In this document: positions 46,527-58,965 of the stretch, piece by piece
Numbering within the stretch: position 1 is the stretch's first letter
Layout: each line of letters opens with the position of its first letter
DNA from: Diphasiastrum complanatum
Lineage: Eukaryota > Streptophyta > Lycopodiopsida > Lycopodiales > Lycopodiaceae
Length of the DNA: 64,000 bases
Reading direction: 5' to 3'
NCBI GenBank assembly: GCA_029204225.1
Contig: CM055113.1
Location: 16,125,745 to 16,189,744, forward strand
Position numbers and translations under genes: made by a program
The notes under the pieces: model-generated
Told to the model about the DNA's origin: nothing
What the model saw: the letters and a program-made list of their open reading frames with translations, nothing else
Databases searched by the model: none

Positions 46527-46968
46527 TGTTTCGTCCACGTCTTGTACATTAGGATTTGAAATAATCTCAAACTTGAATATTTGGTACTCCAGTGTACAAG
46601 ATTATTAGTTATGCCACGTCACTCCAAACTGGGTTAAGAATGTAATTAATAATCTTGTGAGAACTTAAATGCTCTAATTAGGACTTATGGAGCTAGTACA
46701 TAGTGAGTGCTTGAAGTGCATGTTAAGAAGATCAGAAGCAATTGGTTGAGAATTGACATCCTATATGGAATATTCCTAGGCTTTTGGAGTCTATATAACA
46801 TGTAGGAACTCGCGCATCCAGGACCTGATTTTAATGAGTCATTGCGGCTCGGGGGAGAAGCTGACTGGGAATTCACTCTTGGCTTCCAGCTGGTTGGGTT
46901 GTTTGGCTCCACAATAGTCCTTTTGGTGCATGCAATAGGATCTAGAGGAACCTCACTTGATGATTACA
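46527..46968 (+). repeat. LTR, 442 bp (unit B)
   Basis: Copy of 30606-31050; begins TGTTTCGTCC and ends TGATTACA. Confidence 0.65.
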
Positions 46969-47950
46969 ATGAATATTTCAATCTTATATGTCTTATGGTA
47001 CAAAGAAATTAGTTCATCTTGACGACAATAGTTCACACACTATTGAAGGTGAAGTCACAATAAGATTGAGCTTCCAAGCATGATCAATTCAAGTTACTAC
47101 TGGATGTTATGTATGTACCAAAATTGTTAACAAATCTGTTATCAATAAGCAAATTTACTAATTTAGATCAGAGGATAGAATTTGAATCTAATTAATGCAT
47201 AATTTTTTATAGGACAAATAAGGTCCTTGCACTCAAAAAGAGACATGGATACTTAAATATAGATTGATTTATTATTCTTCTGACACAAGTCAAGTCTTAA
47301 ATACTTCTCTTCTAGTTAATAAAACATTACTTTGGTACTATAGGCTAGGTCACTTGAATCATACATTTGTATCAAGTAGTCCCTAGTACTTGATCTCAAT
47401 TATCTAGACAAGAAGATTGATTTCCTTGTCTGTCATAGCTGCATTGTCAGATTTCATTTAGATCAAGTCATAAGCATGTAACAACAAGTGTTCTAGATGT
47501 TATTCATTCAGATATATGTGGCCCAATGCAAATCTTATCTTTGCTTGGTACATAGTGTTTTATTACTTTTATTGATGAATTTTTGAGAAAAATAGATGTT
47601 TATTTTAATAAGCAAAAATTGAAAGCTTTCAACCTCTTTAGACAATTCAATGAGCATGTAGAACTCGAAACTATTAAAAGAATCAAAGCATTGAGTTCAA
47701 ACAACAATGGTAAATACATCTCAACCAAACTGAAAGAGTATTGCCTTAGCATAGACATTGAAAAACATTGTCTTACTTCTTATTCATCTTAGTCGAATGG
47801 ACTTAAAGAATCGAATCTTAGTCAAAGCGGCTAAGTCTATGCTTGCTCACGTGACACTACCTAAGTTCTTTTGGACTGAAGCTAATTCCACTACAGCTTA
47901 TATTTATCCAAATCACTTTTCAGTTAACTTCATAAAAAGATCCATTAACA
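46969..47950 (+). pseudogene. Decayed copia protease-integrase fragment (unit B)
   Basis: Copy of 31051-32040 with its own breaks. A readable piece at 47583-47792 includes I-K-A-L-S-S-N-N-N-G-K-Y where active copies have R-S-D-N-G-G-E-Y, so the second catalytic Asp is lost. F-F-W-T-E-A follows further on. Confidence 0.75.
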
Positions 47951-49488
47951 CTACAAGTATCAGTTCCAACAATACTTGATCATATGTCTATGTTCACCAA
48001 CTAGGTTAAGTGCACCAAATAACCTAGTAATCATGAATACATCATAGATCCATACAAGATTAATCCTGCTCATATGAGAATAATCTCACTATGACCCAAT
48101 ACATGTAACTGATCTACAAAAAAATTCTATTTCTCTTCAATAAATAACATATTTGAAAAATTCCTGAGACTAAGAACACATTCTCTCTCAAGAGTTTTCT
48201 AACTCCTTAAAACTTGGCACCAAAATTTCACCCAATCAACCCATCTTTGATCCAAGTACTCCGACAAAGATTAGGTTGATTAAATATATGATCAAAATTA
48301 CTTCTATCCCATAACAACTAGGATTAGTAACTTCTGATCTGACTCAGTAATACTTATAATGATTTCCAATTTCAATCCATCTCTAGTTCTAGATTGTTCA
48401 ACACAATCTCTAAAATTTTTCTCTCAAATCTATACAACTAATAGTTCTTTTAATAGAATCTTACTCATCACTTCACCTCATTTTAAAAGAAATTTTCAAT
48501 TTCTTATAAAAGTTTGCCCAAGATATGACAAATAAAAATATCAAAATCGTGAAAAGTCAATAATAAGCACCTTCCAAACAGAATTCACTCTATTATACAT
48601 AGGACTTTTCCTCTAGATATTCTCAAGTTGAACACAAGTGATAGTAACTATCGTCTATTTGAGATCTATCTATGCATAAGAGACAATCTGGGATTTAAGA
48701 AATTGAGTTTCCCAATATCTTGGAATATTCAAATTGCAAGCCTAATCCAAGTAGTAATTTACATGATTATGAACAGTCATTTAGAAAAAAAATAATTCTC
48801 ATACTGGACGGATCATATGAATTTAATTTGATATCCAAATTTGAGAAATTTAAAAGAATTAAGGGTTCTTTGAAAAATGAGAAATAGCTTTAAGGGCTTT
48901 CTGATTTTGCAAATTATGAGATACTATTAATGGGTCCGGACTAACCTCAAAATTTTTCTAAAATACCCTTCAAGTAGCCAATGGTCCATTTTTCTCATAT
49001 CATGAATAGATACTCAAACTTACCATTGACAATCAGATCTTTGCAATCCTAGAATTTTCTTTCCAAAATTACTGATGTCCCATACCACCAATTCTTCTTT
49101 CCAAATAACCCTTAACCACCATATCTGATAATCTAAAATTCAACCAATTCATCCGGATACCCTACAACAGGTATAAGTACATATCAATATAACCAATCAC
49201 TGAAGAATCAATAAATTTTATTTTCTAATAGATAACAATCCATTTATGAAAGGATGATCCAACCATAAGGCTTCACACATGGATTACTGTCAGATCTTAA
49301 GTATCTCTGGTTAGTAAAAACTTTATCAATCAAGGATCCTTATCCTTAAAAGAAAGTCATTTACTATACTAACAATTTTTAGAATAAGAATTGACATAGC
49401 TAGTCTTGAAATGGATGCTTTTAGGTACAAAGGAGTGTTTGTCTCCTTGCGCAATAGAATCTCGTCTTCATCCATCTCAAATTGTTTG

Positions 49489-50420
49489 TTATCCATTAGA
49501 AGATGTATGCATAGCATCATTTACATTTGTTTCAAAGTAAGATTCAAACATATTTTGCATTGCTTCATCGTGCTGTACCTCATCATCATCATCATCATTA
49601 GAATCGAGTGCATTACTCTTTTTTCCAATTGTATTTTCCTCTTGAATTTGTTTCATTCTTTGTTCTCTCATGTCTATCAAAACTTGACGTTGATTGTAAT
49701 AAACATGGAAGGATCAACTCCATGGAATAGCATTCGATTTATTGGTTACACACATTAAACAAATTCAATAAGTGACGAACATAGATTGACGAACATTATA
49801 ATAAAAAACAATCATATAAAGTCAACAAACCTCAACGTCTTCCAAATTCGATGGTTGACCCTCATCTTTTTTGTCCAAACTTTCACAACAGGACAACATT
49901 CCAACAAGGGAGGCTGAGACTTGGTTGGAGCTCGCCCTGAGTCGCAACCCACATTCCCCTATAGTATTGGTGGGATTCGCCACCTCCCCTCATACCAAGT
50001 ACACTACCCAGGCTGGTAAAGCACGTTTTCTCTCTCTAGGATTTTCTCTCTCTAGAAAGTCATTTTCTCTCTCTAGAAGGTCATTTTCTCTCTCTAAAAT
50101 TTATTGATCCCCAGGCTTCCTTTAATCATGCCTAGATCGTGTGAGGTGATTGCACATCGATCTGAGCTCTTTAGACTTCGCTAGAACCGATCAAAGATTT
50201 TCAATCTTGAAAATAGTTTTTCTGCAAGAAACAAAAATCAAGTACATGTCACTATAGCATAATATTCGAAGTCATGTTTAACTTATAGTAACAAATGTTT
50301 CATGAATATGAAAACATGCATGTTTATTATTTACCCTATTGACTTGAGTAGTGTCTCCAACACTAGACTGATCTAAATGTAATTCATCTCCTTGTGGTAA
50401 ACCACATATATGCACAAGTA
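49489..50420 (-). pseudogene. Exon-like remnants of an unknown gene (unit B)
   Basis: Counterpart of 33640-34165. The acidic exon (M-R-E-Q-R-M-K-Q-I-Q-E-E-N) is at 49680-49489. The Y-G-G-H-A exon is mostly replaced by an inserted LTR fragment. An additional upstream exon-like piece at about 50420-50333 reads G-L-P-Q-G-D-E-L-H-L-D-Q-S-S-V-G-D-T-T and ends at a GT donor (GGGTAAAT). Function unknown. Confidence 0.35.
49889..50203 (-). mobile_element. Inverted fragment of the 38132 LTR
   Basis: Reverse complement of 38132-38425: from CAGGACAACATTCC to GATTTTCA. The outer end coincides with the LTR terminus TGAAAATC, the inner end is a truncation. Confidence 0.85.
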
Positions 50421-50461
50421 CAAAACACAAATAATATAAAATTAGTTAATATGAAAATGCA

Positions 50462-50534
50462 TTGATTCTTATCTTTCGATATTTAGATAGTTTGATTCCA
50501 TATGCAGATCTAAATATCGAAAGATAAGAATCAA
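50462..50534. repeat. Perfect 27-bp inverted repeat (hairpin)
   Basis: Left arm 50462-50488 and right arm 50508-50534 are exact reverse complements (TTGATTCTTATCTTTCGATA... on the left) with a 19-base loop. It is not explained by any neighbouring feature. Confidence 0.9.
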
Positions 50535-50589
50535 CGTATTCCCGAGCAAAAAGAAGAATTAAAAAATTAAATGCTCAACTAGGGTGAGG

Positions 50590-50890
50590 GTGGTTCCTCA
50601 CAAGCGGCTGCGGCTCCCTGAACAATATTGGAGTAGGCAGCCAGTGAAAATGGGTGTAGTGAGTGGTAGTGGGTGGTCATACCTATACTGACCACCCACT
50701 ACCACCGGTAGTAGGCCTGCTCACACCCGCTACAGGAGCGTTTGTTGTGACGGTTTGATGTTTCAAGAACATGCTGCACTGCTTAGACTAGTGAGTTGTA
50801 GCAGTAAAATGCTAAGTTACAACTTTCATGCTGCCAAATTAACATTGTTAAACCTTTCTTATCAAAGAAAAAATGACATTCTGTGGCATC
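50590..50890. repeat. Dispersed repeat with 17-bp palindromic arms
   Basis: Partner of 24609-24930 in inverted orientation. Arms at 50663-50679 and 50689-50705 (GTGGTAGTGGGTGGTCA and its complement) with a 9-base loop form a perfect stem. The other copy has a decayed stem. A MITE-like or LTR-terminal origin is possible. Confidence 0.65.
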
Positions 50891-51046
50891 TGACCTTTTT
50901 CCGTTGAAGGAAACGTCAACCTAGTGAAAGTATGTACTAGGTAGGTATCTAAGAACGTACTAGATACCAAAATACGAGTGTTCACACCCTATGAACATTT
51001 GATGTGTGTATGCTATAACTCAAGATATTCATATTATGCGTTCTAA

Positions 51047-51173
<127 letters not shown>

Positions 51174-51187
51174 GAAGAATTGAAAAA

Positions 51188-51905
51188 TATTATCTATGTT
51201 AGATATAGGGGTCTTATGTTTATTACATCAAGCATCTAGGTGTAGGATGTTGATAGGAACAAATTTGGCATAGATGGCAAATTATGCATTTCCACTTGTA
51301 ATGCCACTATTGAGCCAAAATAGAGTAAGAGGCTAAACTCGTGCCAATTAGAGTGTAGACAAGTGTAATGCCTTTGTTTGATGAATTCTAAGAGGTCCAA
51401 TAGGATTTAGAGGTGGAACCATGTGTGGTCCAATAGGAATTTGAGGTGTGCTTGAATATGGTTCAATAGAATTAAGAGGTGCATGGATCAATGGTCCAAT
51501 AGGATTAAGAGGTGACAAAGTGTGGTCCAATCATAGTAAGCATAGTGTTAGCTCATGGATCTACTAGTATCATTGTACTCCTCATTTTGGATCTAATTGA
51601 TTTGGTGATTATATGGATTTTGAGTGTTATTGGATTTCTAGCTTTCTCTCTCTACCCAAGAGCTCATGATGTTTTCTCTCTCTCTACCTGAGGAGAGCAG
51701 CTTGTTTTTACTTAGAATAGTTTTTAAATACTTCCCACACGTGTGAGTGAGAGTTGGAAGTGATTGAATGCATGTAGTAGTGTGTTTTTGCCATAGGATC
51801 TAAGATTGATCTTGAATCTCAATCTAATCTTAATCTTGGTGCATCTACACACCTTAGGAGATCACAAGTACATGTTGTGGACAATCCACACGTGTGAATT
51901 CAACA
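51188..51905 (+). repeat. E4 5' LTR, 5' end truncated
   Basis: Matches the solo LTR at 43103-43922 (reverse complement) except at its beginning, and ends GTGAATTCAACA directly against the PBS at 51906-51917 (TGGTATCAGAGC). Two CACACGTGTG palindromes lie at 51736-51745 and 51887-51896. The stretch between PBS and gag (51918-52662) is leader. Confidence 0.85.
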
Positions 51906-51917
51906 TGGTATCAGAGC
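51906..51917 (+). promoter_or_regulatory. E4 primer binding site (tRNA-iMet)
   Basis: Exact TGGTATCAGAGC with no spacer after the LTR. Confidence 0.93.
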
Positions 51918-52662
51918 CTACCTAAGGTTACCATGCATTTTGATCCATTTAAGTGAAAACTTTTCATCAATCTTGAGCTAGAAATTGTCAAGGCCCATTT
52001 TCCTAGCTATCTTGTTCAATTTTGGATCAAAAGAGATCAAAAGGACATTGATTGGGTCTGACCTGGTACTGTACGGAATCAGGTGTTCAGACACGTGTGA
52101 GGAACATCCAAATTCAGTTTGGAAGTTCTCTCTCATGCTTGATCCATTTATCTTGGTTGATAGTTTGTTTTAAAGCTATTTTTGTCTAGTTTCTTATGCA
52201 ATTAGTTTCATTCCATTTGGTTGAGCCAATCAGAAGTTATAAGCTTTTGAAGAGGGTTAGGTAGGGCACCTAGACCTGGGTGGACACATTTGGTTTGGTC
52301 AAGAGATTGCTTGGTTGTTCCAAAATCATAGTTGTATGCTTGCCAATCTCATCTATATGTGATCTAGGCATTGTTTTGAGATCTTAGCCATTTTGTTTCA
52401 TGCAATATCATTGTATTTGAGTCAAATTTGGTTTCTTAGAGTACTTCACACGTGATAAGAGTGTTTGATCCTAACTTTGCCTATACTCCATTATTTGATG
52501 TGAAATAGATCTTGTTTTAGAGAGATTTGTGTAGGCTAGTGAGAATCAATTCAGAAATAGTTGCAAGATCTTTTATAAGAGGAGATAGTACTCCATTATT
52601 GGATCCTATTGAGAGTGTGTAGCAACATTTATTGTTCATCATTTGAGTTTTCTTCACTTCAA

Positions 52663-53241
52663 ATGTCTTCAATGGGTTCATCCTTGTTGGAACCAAGTGA
52701 AAGATTGTCCACTTCAAACTATTCAATTTGGAAAATGAGGATGGAGTCCATCTTGATCCTTCAAGACGTGATGGACATAGTTGTTGGCCTTGAAGAAGAA
52801 CCACAAGTTCTTCAAAAGGTCCAAAAATACAAAAAGAGAGCTAGGATGGCTCTCCACTGCATTAAGATGAATGTCTCTAATGAGATATTGAGGGAGATAG
52901 GTACTTGTACAACAACCAAAGAAGCTTGGGATTGTCTCAAGATTATCTATGAGGCTAAAAATACCTCTAGGCTTCTCACTCTTAGGAATCAAATCTTTCA
53001 AAGTAGCCAAAAGAGTGATGAGAGTGCATCTAGTTATGTTTTGAGAGTAAAAGATATTCATAGAGAACTTGCTTGTATTGGTGATTCCATCAATCAAAAT
53101 GAGCTAGTTCAAGTCATTCTCAATGGCTTGAGAAGTGAATTTGATAACCTTGTCCAATCCTATGCCATTAAGGAGGAGCTACCAAGTTTGGAGGCTCTCC
53201 AAAGTGTTCGGAAGAGTCAAGACAAGAGTACAAGCTCTTGA
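52663..53241 (+). CDS. E4 copia gag, truncated by frameshift
   Basis: Begins MSSMGSSLLEPSERLSTSNY, matching the start of E1 gag (MASNGGIMLESSERLSSSNY). The upstream in-frame Met at 52609 is less likely. The UBN2 capsid-like region is complete (W-K-M-R-M-E-S, K-E-A-W-D-C-L, N-T-S-R-L-L-T-L-R-N-Q-I-F, V-I-L-N-G-L). Near 53200 a frameshift ends the frame; the missing linker can be read in another frame to 53430. The zinc knuckle beyond has a one-base T deletion in its first Cys block (about 53432-53445), so no intact nucleocapsid is made. Confidence 0.85.
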   Translation: MSSMGSSLLEPSERLSTSNYSIWKMRMESILILQDVMDIVVGLEEEPQVLQKVQKYKKRARMALHCIKMNVSNEILREIGTCTTTKEAWDCLKIIYEAKNTSRLLTLRNQIFQSSQKSDESASSYVLRVKDIHRELACIGDSINQNELVQVILNGLRSEFDNLVQSYAIKEELPSLEALQSVRKSQDKSTSS

Positions 53242-54738
53242 GGATGGACAAGCTTTCTCTCACTCATAATGATGGCAAAGCTCTCTTTGCCAAGGATAAG
53301 CACAAAGGGAGGAGCAAGAACTAACATCAACAATCCTCAAGAAAGGACAAAGTCAAATTCAAAGACAAAGATGAGGAGGAAGATGATTCCTCTAATGCTT
53401 CATCATCCAAGCTCAAGAAGAAGAAGATCAAGTGTTTTATTGTGGCAAGAAAGGTCATTATGCCACCAATTGCTTCAAGAAGAATTAACTCAAGAAAGCC
53501 AACATCACCAATGAGAAGGAAGACACTATTACAAGTGATGGAGAGGGATCTCTTATGGTCTCTAGTTTCTCATCTACTCCTTTCAAGAAGGACGACCTAT
53601 GGTATATTGATAGTAGAGCCTCTTCACATATGTGTAGCTCCAAGGACTCTTTCTCTTCTATTGCACCTTATGATGGAGTCAAGAATTCAATATACACTGC
53701 AAATGATTTTGAATGTCCTATTGAAGGCATAGGGAACATTCCCTTGAAGCTTGCATCCTCTAAAGTTCTTTCTCTCTCTAAAGTTCTTTATGTACCTAAG
53801 CTTACCAAGAATCTTATTAGTGTTGGCCAATTGCTTGATAATGACCTTGATGTAAAATTCAATGTTGATACTTGCACTATCAAGAAGAATGATGAGATAC
53901 TTGCATTAGGATCTAGATTTGGTGGCATCTATAAACTAGATCCAAATGAGTATGTGAATGCTTGTAATGTTGCTCTTGTGAACAAGCTCTCTATGGAGGA
54001 ATTATGGCATAGGAGGTTGGGACATCCCAACTACAAATCCATGCTCTCTATGATCAAAGAAGCCAAAGCTATTGGCTTGCCAAAGTCATTCTCCAAGAAG
54101 ATCAAGCCTTGTGAGGCTTGTGCTATTGCTAAATCTAACAAAAAGCCATTTACAAGATCTTCTATCAAAAGCAAGCATCCTTTGGAGTTAATCCACTCGG
54201 ATGTGCATTTCTCATCAACTACAAGCAAGGGAGGAGCCACTTGTTTTGTTACTTTCATTGATGATTTCACAAGATTCACTTGGATATATCTTCTTGCTTC
54301 TAAATCTATGGTGTTTGATCATTTCCTTATTTTCAAGGCTTATGTAGAGAAGCAGTTCTCATTCAAGATTAAAGCTCTTAGAAGTGATGGAGGTGGTGAA
54401 TATATCTCCAATAAATTTCAAGATTTTTGTGAGCTTGAAGGCATCAAAAGAGAGTTCTCTTGTGCCTACTCTCCATCTCAAAATGGAGTGGCCGAGAGAA
54501 AGAATAGATATCTATGTGAATGTGCAAAATCTATGAGAATTGAGGCATCTTTGCCCAAAGACTTTTGGGGAGAAGTCATTAATTGTGCAAATTATCTTTG
54601 CAATAGGCTCCCACATATAGCTCTTGGAGGAAAGTCACCATATGAAATCTTATATTTGAAGAAGCCTAAGGTTGATCACCTTAGAGTTCTTGGATGCTTA
54701 TGCTTTGTCCATATTCCCTTGGAAACAAGGAAGATCAT
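53242..54738 (+). pseudogene. E4 gag linker, protease and integrase, truncated
   Basis: A frame open from about 53555 covers protease, pre-integrase and integrase. The protease site reads W-Y-I-D-S-R-A-S-S-H-M (Gly to Arg, codon 53615-53617). The pre-integrase zinc region (W-H-R-R-L-G-H-P-N-Y, C-E-A-C) and integrase landmarks are good: I-H-S-D-V, F-I-D-D-F-T-R-F-T-W, R-S-D-G-G-G-E-Y and N-G-V-A-E-R-K-N-R. All three DDE residues are present. After H-I-P-L-E-T-R-K near 54735 copia similarity stops; a 65-bp filler leads into the Helitron segment. RT, RNase H and 3' LTR are missing. Confidence 0.88.
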
Positions 54739-54802
54739 AGAAGCCCAAGCAGACGGTTCCATTCATGAGATGATGCCTTTTCATCCTATCCCTCGTCTTC
54801 AA

Positions 54803-55835
54803 GATTTTTGGACAAACAACAATTACAAAGATGTGAGATAGGCGCAAGAGTTTTCATTTTGCGCATTCTTTTGGTTTCCACTAATTCAAATTTGCCTTTT
54901 GAGTTTCAGCGAGTGCAATTCCCCATCAGACCAACATTTTCCATGACTGTAAACAAAGCTCAAGGCCAGACAATGGAGTTTGTTGGATTGTATTTGCCTA
55001 GACCAGTGTTTAGCCATGGACAACTATATGTCGCCCTATCAAGGGTGCAAAGTTCAACTCAAAACTGTCACGAACAAGACATTGTCGCGAATAATAAACA
55101 GTCACAAACAAAAATCATTCGAGTATGAAACTGTCACGATCAAGACAATCGACACTTAAAACTCAAAACTCAAAAGTATTGTGAAACTGTCACGAACTCG
55201 ACACTCGAAACTCAAAAAAGGTGCAAATTCGACACTCAAAACTGTCGCGAAACTGTCACAAACAAGACATTGTTGTGAACAAAAATCATTCAGTCTGAAA
55301 CTGTTACGATCAAGACAATCGACACTCAAAACTGTCGTGAAACGCGATACTCAAAACTGTCATGAACAAGACACTATCGCAAACAATAAACTGTCGCGAA
55401 CAAAAATCATTCGAGTCTAAAATTATTGCGATCAAGACAATCAACACTCAAAACTGTCGCGAAACTCTACACTCAAAACCATCGCAAAATTGTTGTGAAT
55501 TCGACACTTGAAATAGACGCGAACTCATCACTCAAAACTGTCATGAAACTGTCACAAACAAAACACTGTCATGAATAATAAACTGTCACGAGTAAAAAAT
55601 ATTTGAGTTTGAAACTGTCGCGAAACTCAACACTTGAAAATCACTCAAAATTGTCGCGAAACTCAAAACTGAAAACTCGACACTCGACACTCGACACTCG
55701 ACCCTCGACATGCAAAAAAAAAATCATTCGAGTCTTTTTCCATGGACTTGAATTTTTTCATGGACTCGAATGTTTTCAAAGACTCGAGATCGGCCATCAT
55801 CCAAATCATCGGCCGCCACCTAGATCGGCCTCCAA
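54803..55835 (+). mobile_element. Helitron-like 3' segment, copy 2
   Basis: Same structure as 15293-16330. Last helicase exon at 54910-55056 after GAGTTTCAG ([25 protein letters not shown]), minisatellite at 55057-55730, then GATCGGCC words. The sequence after it (GCGTCATTAGGATCCAATGTCGG, from 55859) corresponds to 17599 in copy 1, so the 1.26 kb holding the Ulp1-like gene is absent here. Confidence 0.7.
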
Positions 55836-57660
55836 TGGATACATGATGTTTGCTTAGTGCGCGTCATTAGGATCCAATGTCGGATCAAAGCGCAAATAGG
55901 GAGATCCCAAGATCAGAATTCAGGTCGGGCGCGCCGAACCAATACCTCTATGAGTAAGGAAGTAAATCTGATAGCGGATGGGCATGCACGAGTGAAGACG
56001 GTAGGCAGGTCAGTTGTTTCAGACACACTGAACCGATACCACATGTGAGTAGAGAATGAAAGAAATTTTATGCAAAAAATTTTAAGCATCGTGCATTTGA
56101 TTATATAGTGCCAACTCCGAAATGATTATATTCATGGTGGTTTGAAATATCGAGGCACAGATTATGGTGATCTCTTAATTCGAGATATTTTGAGACTTGA
56201 AAATCAAATCCTAATTAAATGTCCATCGGTCATCAAAATGATTAGTCCATATGGCTAATGATGACCGTAATTATGAAAAAGCATGGAAAACTAATTATGA
56301 AAAAGTATGGTCACAGACTACAATTAATTTCTGCATCTAATTTGATATCCATTCATATAGTTTCGAAAGATTTCAATGATTTTTTTTTCTTCGACACGTG
56401 CATATTATATGTGTCTCCAGAGAAGCTATTCTCGTGCACGGAACCGATATTGGACGTCAATATGAATGATCAGAGCTTGCCTAGATAGATTCTTCTTAGC
56501 TTTGGACTGTATGAAAAATCTACCAAAGCAAGCTTTGATCATACATAATGTCGTCCAATAATTTCAATAGATTTTAAAAACTTTTTTTTTTACAATAGCG
56601 ATTTGACATGCGTAGTCCTAGGAGAAAGACTCTTTATTCTCTCAGACGCACTCATCTGATATCTGAGTCCCTAGTAAAGCTATCTGAGTCGCGCTGAACC
56701 TATATTGGACGACACTGTAAATCATCTGAGTTTGTCTTGGTAGATTTTTTTAGCTTTGGATTGTATGAGAAATATATCGAAGTAAGCTTTGATGATTCAT
56801 AATGCAGTCCAATAGCAAATCCACGTGCACAGTCCAAGCTGAAAAAATCTTTCTTGTGATGGGTGTGCTGATCTGATATATGAGTCATCATACCGGAGTA
56901 TCACATCAACGCGCGTCTATTCGATGTGTTTCTATGAAGCATTTCTCTTTGCATGCGAAATCGATATCGTCTTTTTATGAATGCTCTATCTTTTGAAAAT
57001 GTTCTGAATGAATAATTATCTCAAAAAAAAAAATTCATCTTTAAGCTGCTTAAATAGGACGAGAGTATGTAATAATTGCCCTCATGAACATTTTTCAATG
57101 ATGCCTATTTAATATTTGTTTAATGCACAGATAATGATCTCGGTCTAATGTTGTGTGACGCAGGTACAAATTTAGAGTCAGGGCCAGTGATGATTAGGAA
57201 AGACTATTGATAGACTATTAAATGTATTGCAGCGGAGGTACAAATTTGTCTCACTCTGATTGGTGGATAAATATAAACAACGAGTCTCAATTCATTTTTT
57301 GACAAATGTATGGTTGTGATAAACAAGAATAGACTATAAATATGGGCACCAATCTCCATACTATTATTTCATGATTTTTTATTCAAATTTTTTTTGTCAT
57401 TTTGTTTTCTGTCTTTTTCTAGCGATATTGAATCGACGTGCACCTCGTCCTATAGTGCACAGTCAAACTCATTCAGGCACGCTGAATCGATATCAGTCTC
57501 TTCTAACGTAATATTGGATCAATGCGCGCATTACTCGTGTCCTCGTCCAAAAAATTTCAGTCGCGTTATTGACCTTTTCTAGTGGAATATCGGATCAACA
57601 CGCATCCTGTTTTTTAGTCCTCGACCGAAATCATTCAGGCGTGTTTAGTCGATATCACAT
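55836..57660. repeat. Motif-rich region with a 260-bp direct repeat
   Basis: No gene is supported. A segment at about 56437-56580 is repeated at about 56694-56825 (both GAACC-ATATTGGACG, TTAGCTTTGGA-TGTATGA, AAGCTTTGAT). The 17-bp motif of 16915-17075 recurs in both orientations near 55877, 55928, 56022, 56437, 56690, 56908, 56957, 57426, 57475, 57512, 57588 and 57642. Confidence 0.55.
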
Positions 57661-57671
57661 TCAATATCAAA

Positions 57672-57829
57672 ATGAGTAGATATTCAACATTTATCTTTTG
57701 TATATCTACTAAAATTCCAGATGATGAGTTTGTTGGATCTTCTACTGTTCTCATGATTGAAGCATCTGCATCTGCTCCAGTTGATGTAGATGATGTAGAT
57801 ACTGATATAGGGGTTGAAGTTGAAACATT
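57672..57829 (+). pseudogene. Second copy of the 17.7 kb unknown gene, fragment
   Basis: Matches 17930-18062 almost base for base (F-C-I-S-T-K-I-P-D-D-E-F-V-G, then A-P-V-D-V-D-D-V-D-T-D-I-G). It is cut at 57829 by the E5 LTR and lacks the rest. Confidence 0.7.
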
Positions 57830-58697
57830 TGTTGAAAATTCCAAAATTTACACGTGTGGGAAATGTCCACAAGAGTGACTGATCTTGATTAAGCTTTGTG
57901 ATTGGCACAGTACCCTGATTCTAGATTGTTCAACAAGATCTAGTTCAGAAGATATGGCTAATTCACAATCTAGCACGCTAATCAATAGACTATGATAGCA
58001 ATGAATCAAAGAATGATTAAAAGTACAAGATCACAATGTATAAGCATTAGCCTCAACACGAGCTAGAGAGAGAGAGCTAGAGAGATAACAAGAAAAAACA
58101 GTTTAGATCCAACCAAACATGAGATAGCTACAAAACTTTGGTTCTTCATTACTTTGTGAATGAGAATGATATGTACATATATAGGAGAGCCAAAATTCGT
58201 GGTACTCCTTGCATTCAATGCACATCCTACACCTATTCAAGTGCAAACAACTATCAACTTGACACCTAACTGCTAGCATGCATAGGTTGCACCTAACTTC
58301 TACCTACTTTCTCCAAATGGCAATTTCTCAACTAGCCATGTACAAATCTACATGCATGTGTCCATTAGAGTGATTGCATGCTTTGCATGTCACTATGGAG
58401 ACTTAGGACATTATGCATTTATTGTGGCTCGAGTTTCTACAAGGTTATAATTGACCAATTCCATGTGAATCTCTATATGCATGTCAAACTAGACATTGTC
58501 AACATTATTGCATATCATACTAGACCAACTAGACTTTATGCATGTCACTGTAATTTGATCTACCTAACCCAAAATCGCCCTATTCTACAAGGATATGTGC
58601 TCAATTCACATACCTTGGATATGTACAAAATATTTACATGGGTAGGATCCCCCAAACATTAGCAACAGATGATAGATATGTTTTACAATTTTTAACA
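57830..58697 (-). repeat. E5 3' LTR
   Basis: 868 bp, TGTTGAAAATTCC...TTTTTAACA, with the purine tract AAGGAGGAG on the inner side (minus strand). It contains TACACGTGTGGG near 57848 and a TATA-like TACATATATAGG near 58174. No 5' LTR was found beyond 61161. Confidence 0.8.
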
Positions 58698-58965
58698 CTC
58701 CTCCTTAAAATATATCTATCTGATGTTGGTGAAGATCCTTTGAGTTTGGATTCTTTGCTTTGCATTTGAAGTGAAGATGAACAAAGAATCCATCATAGCA
58801 GTATGCTTACCAAATCCATGATAAGTTCTCTTTGATAAAAATCTTTTCCAAATGCCTTTGAAAAATATTCCACCAACCTGCTACTATGCTAATGTACCTC
58901 CTACATGTCTGATGTCGATCCTGGGTATGAAAAGTCCACATACATGAAGCTGGCTGCAAGAAAGA

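Larger units (their letters stand above)
45183..50260. repeat. Segmental duplication unit B (partner 29339-34161)
   Basis: Same order as unit A: family R, LTR (46527-46968), decayed copia (46969-47950), family R inverted, exon-like minus-strand sequence. It differs by about 315 bp of LTR sequence at 49889-50203 that replaces about 70 bp of unit A, and a 40 bp insertion near 45900. Confidence 0.9.
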
